NCBI GenBank assembly: GCA_017452945.1
Contig: JAFTLD010000011.1
Coordinates: forward strand, 1-24,983
Source: Clostridia bacterium
GTDB lineage: Bacteria; Bacillota_A; Clostridia; Oscillospirales; CAG-272
Direction: 5' to 3'
Length of the DNA: 24,983 nucleotides
How positions within the stretch are numbered: the stretch's first letter is position 1; each line of letters opens with the position of its first letter. The position numbers and the translations under genes are program-made. Positions 8,469-15,686 of the stretch are shown one piece after another. The notes beneath the pieces are model-generated. The model was given only the letters and a program-made list of their open reading frames with translations, searched no databases and was not told where the DNA came from.

Positions 8469-8566
8469 TTATCGCGCATCCGCCTTTATGCATATCCGTT
8501 TTAATCCATGCAGCATTTTGCCTTGGGGAGTGCAGTGAAATGTTAAGTTTTAGATGAAACGAGGTA

Positions 8567-8595
8567 GTAGGGGCCGGCGTCTCCGACGGTCCGCG
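8567..8595 (+). repeat. GTAGGG-type hairpin repeat, copy 2
   Basis: Same architecture as copy 1: GTAG, arm GGGCCG, ten-base loop GCGTCTCCGA, arm CGGTCC (one G-U pair). The arm sequence differs from copy 1 but stays complementary. Confidence 0.75.
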
Positions 8596-8613
8596 ATATG
8601 CGGGATAATAATG

Positions 8614-8643
8614 GATCGGACCGCACGGGAGGTCGATCCCTAC
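8614..8643 (-). repeat. GTAGGG-type hairpin repeat, copy 3
   Basis: Read on the minus strand: GTAG, arm GGATCG, ten-base loop ACCTCCCGTG, arm CGGTCC. It is the most divergent copy in the cluster, with the arms still pairable through one wobble. Confidence 0.65.
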
Positions 8644-8663
8644 AAGATTTGTTTGTGCCTACC

Positions 8664-8700
8664 CGGGCTGTCGAGGACGTCAGCCCCTACCGATGGACGG
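8664..8700 (-). repeat. GTAGGG-type hairpin repeat, copy 4
   Basis: Exact reverse complement of the 37 bases at 8051-8087, so the two copies form a perfect inverted repeat with about 576 bases between them. Confidence 0.85.
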
Positions 8701-8724
8701 TTTACGCACCCGATGATCACGCGG

Positions 8725-8760
8725 GGTGGACCGTCGGGGGACGCCGGCCCCTACCGATGG
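8725..8760 (-). repeat. GTAGGG-type hairpin repeat, copy 5
   Basis: Read on the minus strand it starts CCATCGGTAGGGG like copies 1 and 4, but has the GGGCCG/CGGTCC arms of copy 2 and an 11-base loop. It ends about 35 bases before the MATE promoter. Together with copies 1-4 and the 8200-8468 element it explains most of the gene-free stretch 7950-8796. Confidence 0.75.
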
Positions 8761-8796
8761 AGAGATTGCATTTTTTACGTTCCTGCTTATCAGCTA

Positions 8797-8825
8797 TTGA
8801 CGCTGCGACATATTTATGGTATAAT
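8797..8825 (+). promoter_or_regulatory. Sigma-A promoter for the MATE gene
   Basis: TTGACG (8797-8802), a 17-base spacer and TATAAT (8820-8825) preceded by TGG, so it is also an extended -10 promoter. Confidence 0.85.
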
Positions 8826-8870
8826 AAAATTTAATGTGAAATTTCAAAGAAAGAAGAAGGAAAGAGAATT

Positions 8871-10334
8871 TTGGCAGAAAACATCGTAAAAGAAAATAAA
8901 ATGGGTACAATGCCCGTGACCAAGCTGCTTTTGACCATGGCGCTTCCCATGATCGCGTCCATGCTGGTACAGGCGCTTTACAACGTGGTGGACACCATGT
9001 TCGTGTCCTATATTCCTTATGCGGGCGAGGGGGATTCTCCTGCCGTTGCGGCGCTGAGCATTGCGTTTATCGTGCAGAATCTGATGATTGCGGTCACGGT
9101 GGGCACGGGCGTGGGAATCAACGCGCTGATCTCGCGTAACCTTGGCATGAAGGATCACAAAACGGCAAACGCCATCGCAGCCAACAGCATGTTCTTAGCA
9201 GGCTGCAGTTACATTGTCTTTTTGTTGATCGGCTTGTTTTTGACAAAGCCGTTCATGCAGATCATGAATCAGTCCGACGCTGCCGTTGTGACCGAGGGGA
9301 CGACCTATCTCGGCATTTGCCTTGTATGCTCGTTCGGTATGTGTGCGCAGGTCACGGTGGAAAAGCTGATGCAATCGTCCGGAAACACCATGCTTTCCAT
9401 GTATACGCAGGGGCTTGGCGCGATCATCAATATTGTGCTTGATCCGTTTTTGATCCTGGAGGGCGGTACACCTCTGTTTGGCGGTGCTATCGTTATGCCG
9501 TTCGGTGCAGGTTGGGGTGTTGCGGGTGCTGCGATCGCCACGGTGCTCGGACAGATCGCATCGGCTATCTTTGGCATTATTCTCAACCATAAATACAACA
9601 AGGAAGTGCATCTGACCTTCCGGAATTTCAAGCCGGACTGGAAGCTGATCAAGGAGATCTACGTCATCGGTATTCCGTCCATCATCATGGGCTCGATCGG
9701 CTCTGTCATGACGGGTGGCTTGAATCTGATCTTCAACAGCTTTGGCGCGCTGACCACCACCGCGCAAAACGTGCTGGGGATTTATTTCAAGCTGCAAAGC
9801 TTTGTGTTCATGCCGGTGTTTGGTCTTAATAACGGCCTGATTCCCATCGTGGGCTATAACTACGGAGCGCAAAAGAGAAAGAGAATCGTGCGTGTGGTAT
9901 GCGTTTCCTGCGTGTTTGCGGTCAGCTTTATGCTGCTGGGCATGCTGCTGATGCAGCTGTTCCCGGCACAGATGCTTGGAATCTTCAACGTCACCGAGGG
10001 AACCGATGCTATGTATTACGGACAGATCGCGCTGCGTACCATCTCCCTGAGCTTTATTTTAGCGGGTTTCTCGATCACCATTTCGGCCGTGTTCCAGGCG
10101 TTTGGTAAGAGTATGTTTTCCATGTTCGTATCCATTGCGCGTCAGCTTGTGGTGCTTTTGCCCGCAGCGTTTATTTTAGCGCAGGTGGGCGGATTGGATA
10201 TCATCTGGTGGGCGTTCCCCATCGCGGAGCTGATGTCGATCGCCATGAGCATCATTTTCCTGATCGTTTTGTGGAATAAAGTCATCAAAAAGCTGCCTGC
10301 GGACGGTGTTGTGGTGCGCGTGGAGGATATGTAA
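8871..10334 (+). CDS. MATE family efflux transporter
   Basis: An integral membrane antiporter of the multidrug and toxic compound extrusion family, exporting cationic compounds in exchange for H+ or Na+. The 487 residues carry about twelve hydrophobic segments in two pseudo-symmetric halves. The N-terminal stretch KMGTMPVTKLL followed by LPMIASMLVQALYNVVDTMFV is typical of clostridial members, and the second half repeats the pattern (GIPSIIMGSIGSVM). Translation starts at TTG (8871), supported by AAGGAAAG at 8857-8864; the next ATG at 8901 has no site. It appears monocistronic, with its own promoter, and is followed by an AT-rich hairpin. The substrate cannot be read from sequence. Confidence 0.93.
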   Translation: MAENIVKENKMGTMPVTKLLLTMALPMIASMLVQALYNVVDTMFVSYIPYAGEGDSPAVAALSIAFIVQNLMIAVTVGTGVGINALISRNLGMKDHKTANAIAANSMFLAGCSYIVFLLIGLFLTKPFMQIMNQSDAAVVTEGTTYLGICLVCSFGMCAQVTVEKLMQSSGNTMLSMYTQGLGAIINIVLDPFLILEGGTPLFGGAIVMPFGAGWGVAGAAIATVLGQIASAIFGIILNHKYNKEVHLTFRNFKPDWKLIKEIYVIGIPSIIMGSIGSVMTGGLNLIFNSFGALTTTAQNVLGIYFKLQSFVFMPVFGLNNGLIPIVGYNYGAQKRKRIVRVVCVSCVFAVSFMLLGMLLMQLFPAQMLGIFNVTEGTDAMYYGQIALRTISLSFILAGFSITISAVFQAFGKSMFSMFVSIARQLVVLLPAAFILAQVGGLDIIWWAFPIAELMSIAMSIIFLIVLWNKVIKKLPADGVVVRVEDM

Positions 10335-10336
10335 AG

Positions 10337-10358
10337 GATTTTTTGCGAAAAATCTTTT
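10337..10358 (+). terminator. Weak AT-rich hairpin after the MATE gene
   Basis: GATTTTT (10337-10343) pairs with AAAAATC (10348-10354) around a TGCG loop, followed by TTTT. The stem has few G-C pairs, so termination may be partial. Confidence 0.4.
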
Positions 10359-10376
10359 GAAATTTTCAAAAAACAC

Positions 10377-10406
10377 TTGACAATTTGTGTGTTTTGTGTT
10401 TATAAT
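10377..10406 (+). promoter_or_regulatory. Consensus sigma-A promoter for the rpmH operon
   Basis: Perfect hexamers TTGACA (10377-10382) and TATAAT (10401-10406) with an 18-base spacer. It would drive rpmH-rnpA-yidD-yidC-jag, ending at the terminator near 14126-14158. Confidence 0.9.
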
Positions 10407-10488
10407 ATATGATGTCATTGTGTAAAAGCGAAAATGTCGGCTGTGAAACGATACGCTTCCGATATTGATCAGCAAGGAGGTGCCAAAC

Positions 10489-10623
10489 ATGCTTAGAACT
10501 TACCAACCTAAAAAGCGTCAGAGAAAAAAGGAGCACGGTTTCAGAAAGAGAATGAAGACCGCTGACGGCAGAAACGTTCTCAAGAGACGTCGTGCAAAGG
10601 GCAGAAAGAGACTGACATACTGA
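10489..10623 (+). CDS. rpmH: 50S ribosomal protein L34
   Basis: A 44-residue, very basic protein of the large ribosomal subunit that binds 23S rRNA. It reads [18 protein letters not shown] near the start and [10 protein letters not shown] near the end, matching the universal L34 pattern. The ATG follows AAGGAGGTG (10474-10482), one of the strongest binding sites in the window. It is the first gene of the conserved rpmH-rnpA-yidD-yidC-jag cluster. A short hairpin begins one base into its stop codon (GATTTTC/GAAAATC, 10622-10640). Confidence 0.97.
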   Translation: MLRTYQPKKRQRKKEHGFRKRMKTADGRNVLKRRRAKGRKRLTY

Positions 10624-10646
10624 TTTTCGTAAGGAAAATCACACAT

Positions 10647-10708
10647 AAAAACCGCCGGTGACCTACTACACATCGCTATTCGTTGTTAAAAGTCATCGGG
10701 GTTTTTTT
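10647..10708 (+). terminator. Attenuator-like hairpin between rpmH and rnpA
   Basis: AAAAACCGCCGGTGAC (10647-10662) can pair, with a bulge and a wobble, with GTCATCGGGGTTTTTTT (10692-10708), leaving a 29-base loop and ending in seven T. This would reduce transcription into rnpA relative to rpmH, as suits the much higher demand for L34. Confidence 0.6.
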
Positions 10709-10790
10709 GCAAAAAAACGAAATCAAACCATTTAACAAATCTACGGAAGACAATCGACACAAAAGACAAAAGGACAAGGGGGCATACAGG

Positions 10791-11180
10791 GTGAAGGAAA
10801 CAGCAATCAAAGAAAATCACCTGTATCTGAAGGCATTCAGACAAGGCGGACGCTTTGTGGGCAAGACTGTCGCAGTCTACGTCCTCAAGGATTATGCTGC
10901 CAAAAGGCTGATGCTGGCACATCCCGAGAAGAAATATGTCAACAGGCTTGGCCTCTCGGTCACCAAAAAGGTGGGCGGAGCGGTGCAGCGTAACCGCGCC
11001 AAGCGCATCATCCGCGCGGCGTACAGGGAAATGATCAAGCGCAAGCCCATCAAAACGGGATTTCTGATCGTGATCAGCGCAAAACCGGAGATTGCAGGAA
11101 AGACCTCTCGTGACGTGTATACGGATCTTTCTCGTGCCATGCAAAAGCTGGACATGTATGCCAAAGGAACTACCCCGTGA
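10791..11180 (+). CDS. rnpA: Ribonuclease P protein component
   Basis: The protein subunit binds the catalytic RNA and helps mature the 5' ends of tRNAs. From the GTG at 10791 it has 129 residues, normal for the family. The signature [20 protein letters not shown] lies at 52-71 and the RNR motif that contacts the RNA is intact. The reading frame is open from 10683, but the extra 36 residues lie over the attenuator hairpin and have no family similarity, and AAGGGGG at 10776-10782 supports the GTG. Its stop overlaps the yidD start by four bases (GTGA). Confidence 0.95.
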   Translation: MKETAIKENHLYLKAFRQGGRFVGKTVAVYVLKDYAAKRLMLAHPEKKYVNRLGLSVTKKVGGAVQRNRAKRIIRAAYREMIKRKPIKTGFLIVISAKPEIAGKTSRDVYTDLSRAMQKLDMYAKGTTP

Positions 11181-11482
11181 ATTATTTATGTAAGCTACTC
11201 ATTCGCTTTTACAGGAAGTTTTTATCCCCGCTCAAGCCGCATCCCACGTGTAGATTTACCCCTACGTGCTCTGCCTACGCCTTGGAGGCGTATACTCACC
11301 GTGGCTTTGTTGTTGCCTCGTTTTTGACAGCGTGGCGCATTTTGCGATGCAACCCGTGTTGCCCCGCAGGATACGACCCAGTGCCTATGACAGGCTTCAA
11401 GACTATGGGATGGCGGTACAAAAAACCGAAAAAATCTGACGGAGATCGTAATGACGACGTGTCCGATGCAAGCATTGACTGA
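11177..11482 (+). CDS. yidD: Membrane protein insertion efficiency factor YidD
   Basis: A small membrane-associated protein that aids YidC-dependent insertion. The 101 residues show the family's cysteine-rich motifs: [15 protein letters not shown] at about 25-39 and [13 protein letters not shown] at about 58-70 (usually one Cys fewer). An amphipathic N-terminal helix ([16 protein letters not shown]) fits peripheral membrane binding. It starts at GTG in a GTGA overlap with rnpA, indicating translational coupling. The C-terminus after GWRYKKPKK is acidic and probably disordered. Confidence 0.94.
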   Translation: MNYLCKLLIRFYRKFLSPLKPHPTCRFTPTCSAYALEAYTHRGFVVASFLTAWRILRCNPCCPAGYDPVPMTGFKTMGWRYKKPKKSDGDRNDDVSDASID

Positions 11483-11539
11483 TCGGACAGCCCCGCTTGG
11501 TTGATTCCGACTAAGAACGAGGGCGAACAATCCATGAAG

Positions 11540-11620
11540 GAAGGCTAAGAGCCTTCACAAATTACGTGAGAGGAATTCTTTACCCTTTGCGGTAAGGATT
11601 TTACCCTTTGTGGTAAAGAG
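11540..11620 (+). promoter_or_regulatory. Hairpin plus two 21-nt tandem repeats in the yidC leader
   Basis: A seven-pair hairpin GAAGGCT/AGCCTTC-type stem lies at 11540-11556. It is followed by two tandem 21-base units at 11579-11599 and 11600-11620, both TTTACCCTTTG then C or T then GGTAA. Each unit can fold on itself (TTACC/GGTAA), or the first arm of one can pair with the second arm of the other. The only candidate binding site for yidC (AAAGAG) lies at the end of unit two. Confidence 0.55.
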
Positions 11621-11629
11621 AACAAAAAC

Positions 11630-13396
11630 ATGAAAATGAACAATCAAGGCGTAAAGTCTATGTTTGTAAAAGTGATTGCCGGCCTTATGTTAGCGCTGAT
11701 GTTGGTCAGCGTTGCCGCTCCCGTCGCATTTGCGGCAGAGGAGGAGAGCACCGAGGTAACCACCGCAGCCCCCGAAGAGGAAGCTCCCAAGGCAAGCCTT
11801 GCGGATGACCAAATCGAGGATCTTGCCGAAATGCTTGCTGTAAACGATGCAGCGCGTCAGCTTTTTTTGGCAGCTTGCGGTAAAAATGCAGTCGCAAAGT
11901 ATCTCAAGTATAACGAGAGCTACCTGAATGATAAGGACGAATTCGAATTTGACAGCTCGCTGTCTATCGAAGAAGGCTTTACCGAAATGGCGGATTGGGC
12001 AGAGGCAAGCGCATACGCGCTGCAGATTCTGCGTGATGCCAACGAGAGTGCCAAAAAGGATCTGAGCATTCCCGCAGCGTTGTCTGAAGCGGATGCAAAC
12101 GCCATTGTCGAGAAAATGCAGACCGAGGTGGACCTGGAAAACAAGGGTAACTTTTTAGACACCATTCTCAGAGGCATTGGCTTTGGTCTGAACTGGGCAA
12201 CCAAGTATCTGACCTTCGGTACCAACAACTATATTCTTTCGCTGATGTATTTTGCTATTGTCATTGAGCTTTTGATGATTCCGTTTGCAATTTCGCAGCA
12301 GAAGAATTCGATCAAGCAGGCTAAGCTGCGTCCCAAGGAAATGGCAATCCGTAAGAGATATGCCGGCAGAAACGACCAGGCGACCATGCAAAAGGTCAAC
12401 CAGGAGATCCAGGAGCTTTATCAGAAAGAGAACTTCAACCCCATGAGCGGTTGCTTGCCTCTGCTGATTCAGTTGCCTGTTGTTATGGCGCTGTATTACG
12501 TGGTTATTGACCCTGCATTTTACGTGCTGGGACAGGCTAAGGCATTCTCTACTGCCATTGCGCAGTATTTTACCACCTCTGCAGCAGCAGGCGGCTTTGG
12601 CGGCACGCTGAATTCGGACAGAGGTACCATTGAAATTCTTTCCAAGCTGGGTGAGCTGGGTATTGATGATTTCGCAAGCCTGAAGAATTTTGCCTATTTC
12701 TCCAATGCAGAGTCTTGCTTTGAGGCACTGCAGGAGATTGTAACCGAGGGAATTCCCAGCTTCAGCATCGGCAGTTGGAATATGGGTCTGACTCCCTGGT
12801 CTGCCGTAACCGGCGGCGGTGAATTCTTTGCCGGCCACTGGTGGCTGCTTCTGGTTCCCGTGCTGACCTTTGCGGTCTACTTCGCATCCATGAAGATCAA
12901 CAGAAAGCTGACCTATCAGCCTACCACGGCTGCAAATGATAAGGCTACCGGTTGCTCCAATAACATGATGGACATCATGATGCCCATGATGTCGGTGTAT
13001 ATTGCATTCATCGTGCCTGCAGCGGTTGGCTTGTACTGGATGTTCAAGAGCGTTTTGGGCACAGTCAAGCAGCTGATCATGAAAAAGGTCATGCCTATTC
13101 CGGTATTTACCGAGGAGGATTACAAGGCAGCCGAGAAGGAAATGTACGGTAAGAGCCCCAAGCCCGCAAAGTCGAGCAGTAATGGCCCGAGAAATCCTAA
13201 CGTCAGATCTTTGCACCATATTGACGATGACGAGTATGACGAGAAGGGCAATTATATCGGTCCTCGCGAAACACCTGAGCAGCAGGAAACACAAGAAAAG
13301 TCCAACAAGAATTACAAGGCACCTGCCATGGCAGAGCCGCTCAAGGACGAATCGGACAAGAATCAGAGCAGTGATTCTTCCGAAGACAAGAACTAA
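11630..13396 (+). CDS. yidC: YidC/Oxa1 membrane protein insertase, oversized
   Basis: This insertase places proteins into the cytoplasmic membrane alone or with SecYEG. The core is clear: a membrane helix at about 200-220, the basic cytoplasmic hairpin KLRPKEMAIRKRY, then NPMSGCLPLLIQLPVVMALY (270-289) and later helices at about 404-420 and 450-480. It is 588 residues, well above the 250-400 common in Firmicutes. The N-terminus is a signal peptide ending AFA-AEEE (no lipobox Cys, unlike SpoIIIJ), followed by an acidic, helical extracytoplasmic domain to about residue 175. The loop at about 300-400 is also long, and an acidic, disordered tail follows 490. Residue 213, where the family has the groove arginine, is Glu. 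ATG at 11630 or 11636; the binding site is weak. Confidence 0.93.
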   Translation: MKMNNQGVKSMFVKVIAGLMLALMLVSVAAPVAFAAEEESTEVTTAAPEEEAPKASLADDQIEDLAEMLAVNDAARQLFLAACGKNAVAKYLKYNESYLNDKDEFEFDSSLSIEEGFTEMADWAEASAYALQILRDANESAKKDLSIPAALSEADANAIVEKMQTEVDLENKGNFLDTILRGIGFGLNWATKYLTFGTNNYILSLMYFAIVIELLMIPFAISQQKNSIKQAKLRPKEMAIRKRYAGRNDQATMQKVNQEIQELYQKENFNPMSGCLPLLIQLPVVMALYYVVIDPAFYVLGQAKAFSTAIAQYFTTSAAAGGFGGTLNSDRGTIEILSKLGELGIDDFASLKNFAYFSNAESCFEALQEIVTEGIPSFSIGSWNMGLTPWSAVTGGGEFFAGHWWLLLVPVLTFAVYFASMKINRKLTYQPTTAANDKATGCSNNMMDIMMPMMSVYIAFIVPAAVGLYWMFKSVLGTVKQLIMKKVMPIPVFTEEDYKAAEKEMYGKSPKPAKSSSNGPRNPNVRSLHHIDDDEYDEKGNYIGPRETPEQQETQEKSNKNYKAPAMAEPLKDESDKNQSSDSSEDKN

Positions 13397-13426
13397 ATTT
13401 CATAAGACGGACAAGAGGATAAAAAC

Positions 13427-14119
13427 GTGAGAAAAGAAACTGTTGTAAGCGCAAAGACCATTGAGGAAGCCGTTGCCAAGGCAGTGGCAGAGCTTGGTGC
13501 TCGCAGCGCAGAGGAGATTGAATATACCGTGCTGGAGGAGCCCAAGAAGGGTTTGTTCGGCATTGGCGCAGTTCCCGCAAAGATCAGCGCAAGCTACACT
13601 GTTAAGGGTGAATATCTGGCGTTGGAGTTTTTGACCAAGCTGGTTTCCAACATGGGTCTGGATCTGAGTGTTACGCTGGCTGACGGTACCAATGATGATA
13701 AGGTGATCAATATTGACGGTGAGAACGCAGGCGTTCTGATCGGTCACCACGGTGACACCTTGGATTCTCTGCAGTATCTGGCCAACCTGGCTGCCAACAA
13801 GAAAGAGGATGGCGTTAAGAGAGAGTACGTCAAGATCACTGTTGACGTGGAGGGCTACCGCGCAAAGCGTGAGATGACCCTGCGCAATCTGGCAAGAAGA
13901 ATGGCAGATAAGGTGCTCAAGTACAAGAAGAGCGTTATGCTCGAGCCCATGAATCCTTATGAGAGAAGAATCATTCACTCTGAGATCCAGCACATCGAAG
14001 GTGTTTCCACCAATTCGATCGGTTCGGAAAACAACCGTAAGATCGTGATCTACCTGGAGGAAAAGCAGGCTAAGAAGGGCAAGAGCGAGGAATTCGCATC
14101 CTTTAGCGAAGAATATTAA
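13427..14119 (+). CDS. jag: Jag/KhpB RNA-binding protein
   Basis: A cytosolic RNA-binding protein, KhpB in recent usage, which partners with KhpA and influences cell division and elongation in Firmicutes. The 230 residues contain a Jag-N domain (about 1-50, with the KKGLFGIG motif), a KH domain with the GxxG loop IGHHGDTL near 104-112, and a C-terminal R3H domain with R-x3-H in YERRIIHSEI. The start is GTG with AAGAGGA at 13413-13419. It follows yidC by 30 bases and ends the operon at a strong terminator. Confidence 0.95.
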   Translation: MRKETVVSAKTIEEAVAKAVAELGARSAEEIEYTVLEEPKKGLFGIGAVPAKISASYTVKGEYLALEFLTKLVSNMGLDLSVTLADGTNDDKVINIDGENAGVLIGHHGDTLDSLQYLANLAANKKEDGVKREYVKITVDVEGYRAKREMTLRNLARRMADKVLKYKKSVMLEPMNPYERRIIHSEIQHIEGVSTNSIGSENNRKIVIYLEEKQAKKGKSEEFASFSEEY

Positions 14120-14125
14120 AAAAGC

Positions 14126-14158
14126 CGCCGCAGTTGATAAAACTGCGGCGATTTTTTT
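14126..14158 (+). terminator. Strong rho-independent terminator after jag
   Basis: A perfect 10-bp stem CGCCGCAGTT/AACTGCGGCG (14126-14135, 14141-14150) with a GATAA loop, followed by ATTTTTTT. It closes the rpmH operon. Confidence 0.95.
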
Positions 14159-14174
14159 GTTTTGAATTTGTATA

Positions 14175-14188
14175 GTTACAAGTGTAAC
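14175..14188 (+). promoter_or_regulatory. Palindromic operator candidate upstream of mnmE
   Basis: GTTACA-AG-TGTAAC, containing TACANNTGTA, the core recognised by BlaI/MecI/CopY-type winged-helix repressors. It sits seven bases upstream of the mnmE -35 box. No such regulator is encoded in the window. Confidence 0.4.
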
Positions 14189-14195
14189 ATTATAC

Positions 14196-14224
14196 TTGAC
14201 AAACCTCTGTCTGTGATGTATAAT
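14196..14224 (+). promoter_or_regulatory. Consensus sigma-A promoter for mnmE and the downstream operon
   Basis: TTGACA (14196-14201), a 17-base spacer and TATAAT (14219-14224). A second TATAAT lies at 14233-14238. No promoter or terminator is evident between mnmE and the reductase gene, so this is probably the promoter of the reductase and aconitase X genes too. Confidence 0.88.
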
Positions 14225-14261
14225 TAAACTGATATAATATGGAAACGACAGAGGTACGGTT

Positions 14262-15659
14262 ATGATTACGGATACCATAGCGGCGATCAGCACGCCGTAT
14301 GGCAAGGGAGGCGTTGCGCTCATCCGCGTCAGCGGGGAGCGTGCCGTTGAGATTGCCGCGCGTGTGTTTTTGCCCATGAGCGGCAATAGTCTTGCAGAGC
14401 TGGATGCCAATTACATGGCTTACGGCCGTATTGTGGATGCTGCGGACGGGGGTGTGCCCGTTGACGACGGTATGGCGGTGGTGTTCCGTGCACCGCATTC
14501 GTTTACGGGTGAGGATACGGTGGAGATCACCTGTCATGGCGGTATTCTGGTCACGCAGACTGTGTTGACCTGCCTGCTGGCGGCAGGAGCAAGACCAGCA
14601 GAACCCGGGGAGTTTACCAAGCGTGCTTTTATCAACGGTAAGTTAGGGCTGTCTGCTGCCGAGGCTTTGGGAAATTTGCTTGAGGCAGGTACGCGTGAGC
14701 AGATGCTGCTTTCGGGCGCGGGCATGCGCGGCGGACTTAGCAAGAAAACCAATGAAATATACGAAGGCCTTTGCATGGTGCTTTCCAGCATTTTTGCCCG
14801 CATTGATTATCCGGACGAGGATCTGGCGGATATGAGCCGTGAGCAGATGCGAGAGGCACTTTGCGATGCGCTGGAAAAAAACGATGCGCTGATTGCCACG
14901 TATCGCACGGGACACGCGGTTGCCGAGGGCATTCCCACCGTTATTTGCGGACGCGCCAACAGCGGAAAGAGCTCATTGTATAACCGAATTGTGGGCAGGG
15001 AAGCAGCCATAGTGACCGACATTGCGGGCACCACGCGCGACGTGCTGACCGAAACGGCTGCCATTGGGCGCGTGACCGTGCGCTTGCATGATACAGCGGG
15101 CTTGCGCGAGTCTGACGACCGCGTGGAGCAGATCGGTGTGCAGCGTGCTTTGGAGCACTTGGAGAGCGCTGAGCTTGTGCTGGCTGTGTTTGATGCCTGC
15201 GTGGCTTTGACCGAGGAGGATGACGAGCTGCTTGAAAGATTAAAGCATCACGGCGGTTGCGTGATCGGTGTGATCAATAAGACCGATGCCGCAAGCCCCG
15301 AGCAGGTACATGCGTTGCAAGATATGCTTGCGGATTGCGTATCCTGCACGGTGTGCCTGTCTGCTATGACGGGCGAAGGCTTTGATGCACTGGTGGAGGC
15401 TGTCAATCAAACGTTTATTGACGGCAAGATCGACCTTTCGCACGATGCCGTGGTTGCCAACGCGCGACAGCATGCGGCATTGATTGCGGCAAGGGAGCGC
15501 ATTTGCGGAGCAGTTGCGGCCGTCGATATGGGCTTGCCGGTCGATCTTTGCTGCTCGGACGTGGAGCAGGCAGCGGCAGCGATTGCCGAGGTGGATGGCA
15601 GAGAAGTTTCCGAGGACGTGGTCGCGGGCATTTTTGCACATTTTTGCGTAGGAAAATAA
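14262..15659 (+). CDS. mnmE: tRNA modification GTPase MnmE
   Basis: With MnmG this enzyme installs 5-carboxymethylaminomethyl-type groups on the wobble uridine of tRNAs. The 465 residues have the N-terminal folate-binding domain (DTIAAISTPYGKGGVALIRVSG), a helical domain, and an inserted G domain with G1 GRANSGKSS (230-238, usually N-V-GKS), G2 TTRD (257-260), G3 DTAG (277-280) and G4 NKTD (339-342). It ends CVGK, where the catalytic C-terminal C(I/L)GK is expected. The ATG is preceded by GAGGTAC at 14251-14257. The usual followers mnmG and rsmG are absent; an enoate-reductase-like gene follows after 27 bases. Confidence 0.96.
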   Translation: MITDTIAAISTPYGKGGVALIRVSGERAVEIAARVFLPMSGNSLAELDANYMAYGRIVDAADGGVPVDDGMAVVFRAPHSFTGEDTVEITCHGGILVTQTVLTCLLAAGARPAEPGEFTKRAFINGKLGLSAAEALGNLLEAGTREQMLLSGAGMRGGLSKKTNEIYEGLCMVLSSIFARIDYPDEDLADMSREQMREALCDALEKNDALIATYRTGHAVAEGIPTVICGRANSGKSSLYNRIVGREAAIVTDIAGTTRDVLTETAAIGRVTVRLHDTAGLRESDDRVEQIGVQRALEHLESAELVLAVFDACVALTEEDDELLERLKHHGGCVIGVINKTDAASPEQVHALQDMLADCVSCTVCLSAMTGEGFDALVEAVNQTFIDGKIDLSHDAVVANARQHAALIAARERICGAVAAVDMGLPVDLCCSDVEQAAAAIAEVDGREVSEDVVAGIFAHFCVGK

Positions 15660-15686
15660 AAAATTAAAATACATAGGAGAAGCGTT

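Noticed and set aside
8161..8493. Open frames through the 8200-8468 inverted repeat and through 8554-8889
   Set aside because: The translated products follow the repeat units and show arginine/proline-rich low-complexity sequence; no start signals.
10683..10790. 36-residue N-terminal extension of rnpA
   Set aside because: It overlaps the attenuator hairpin and has no similarity to RnpA; the GTG at 10791 has a well-placed ribosome site.
12155..13294. 379-residue open frame on the minus strand
   Set aside because: Antisense to yidC, which has clear family motifs; no ribosome site or promoter supports the frame.
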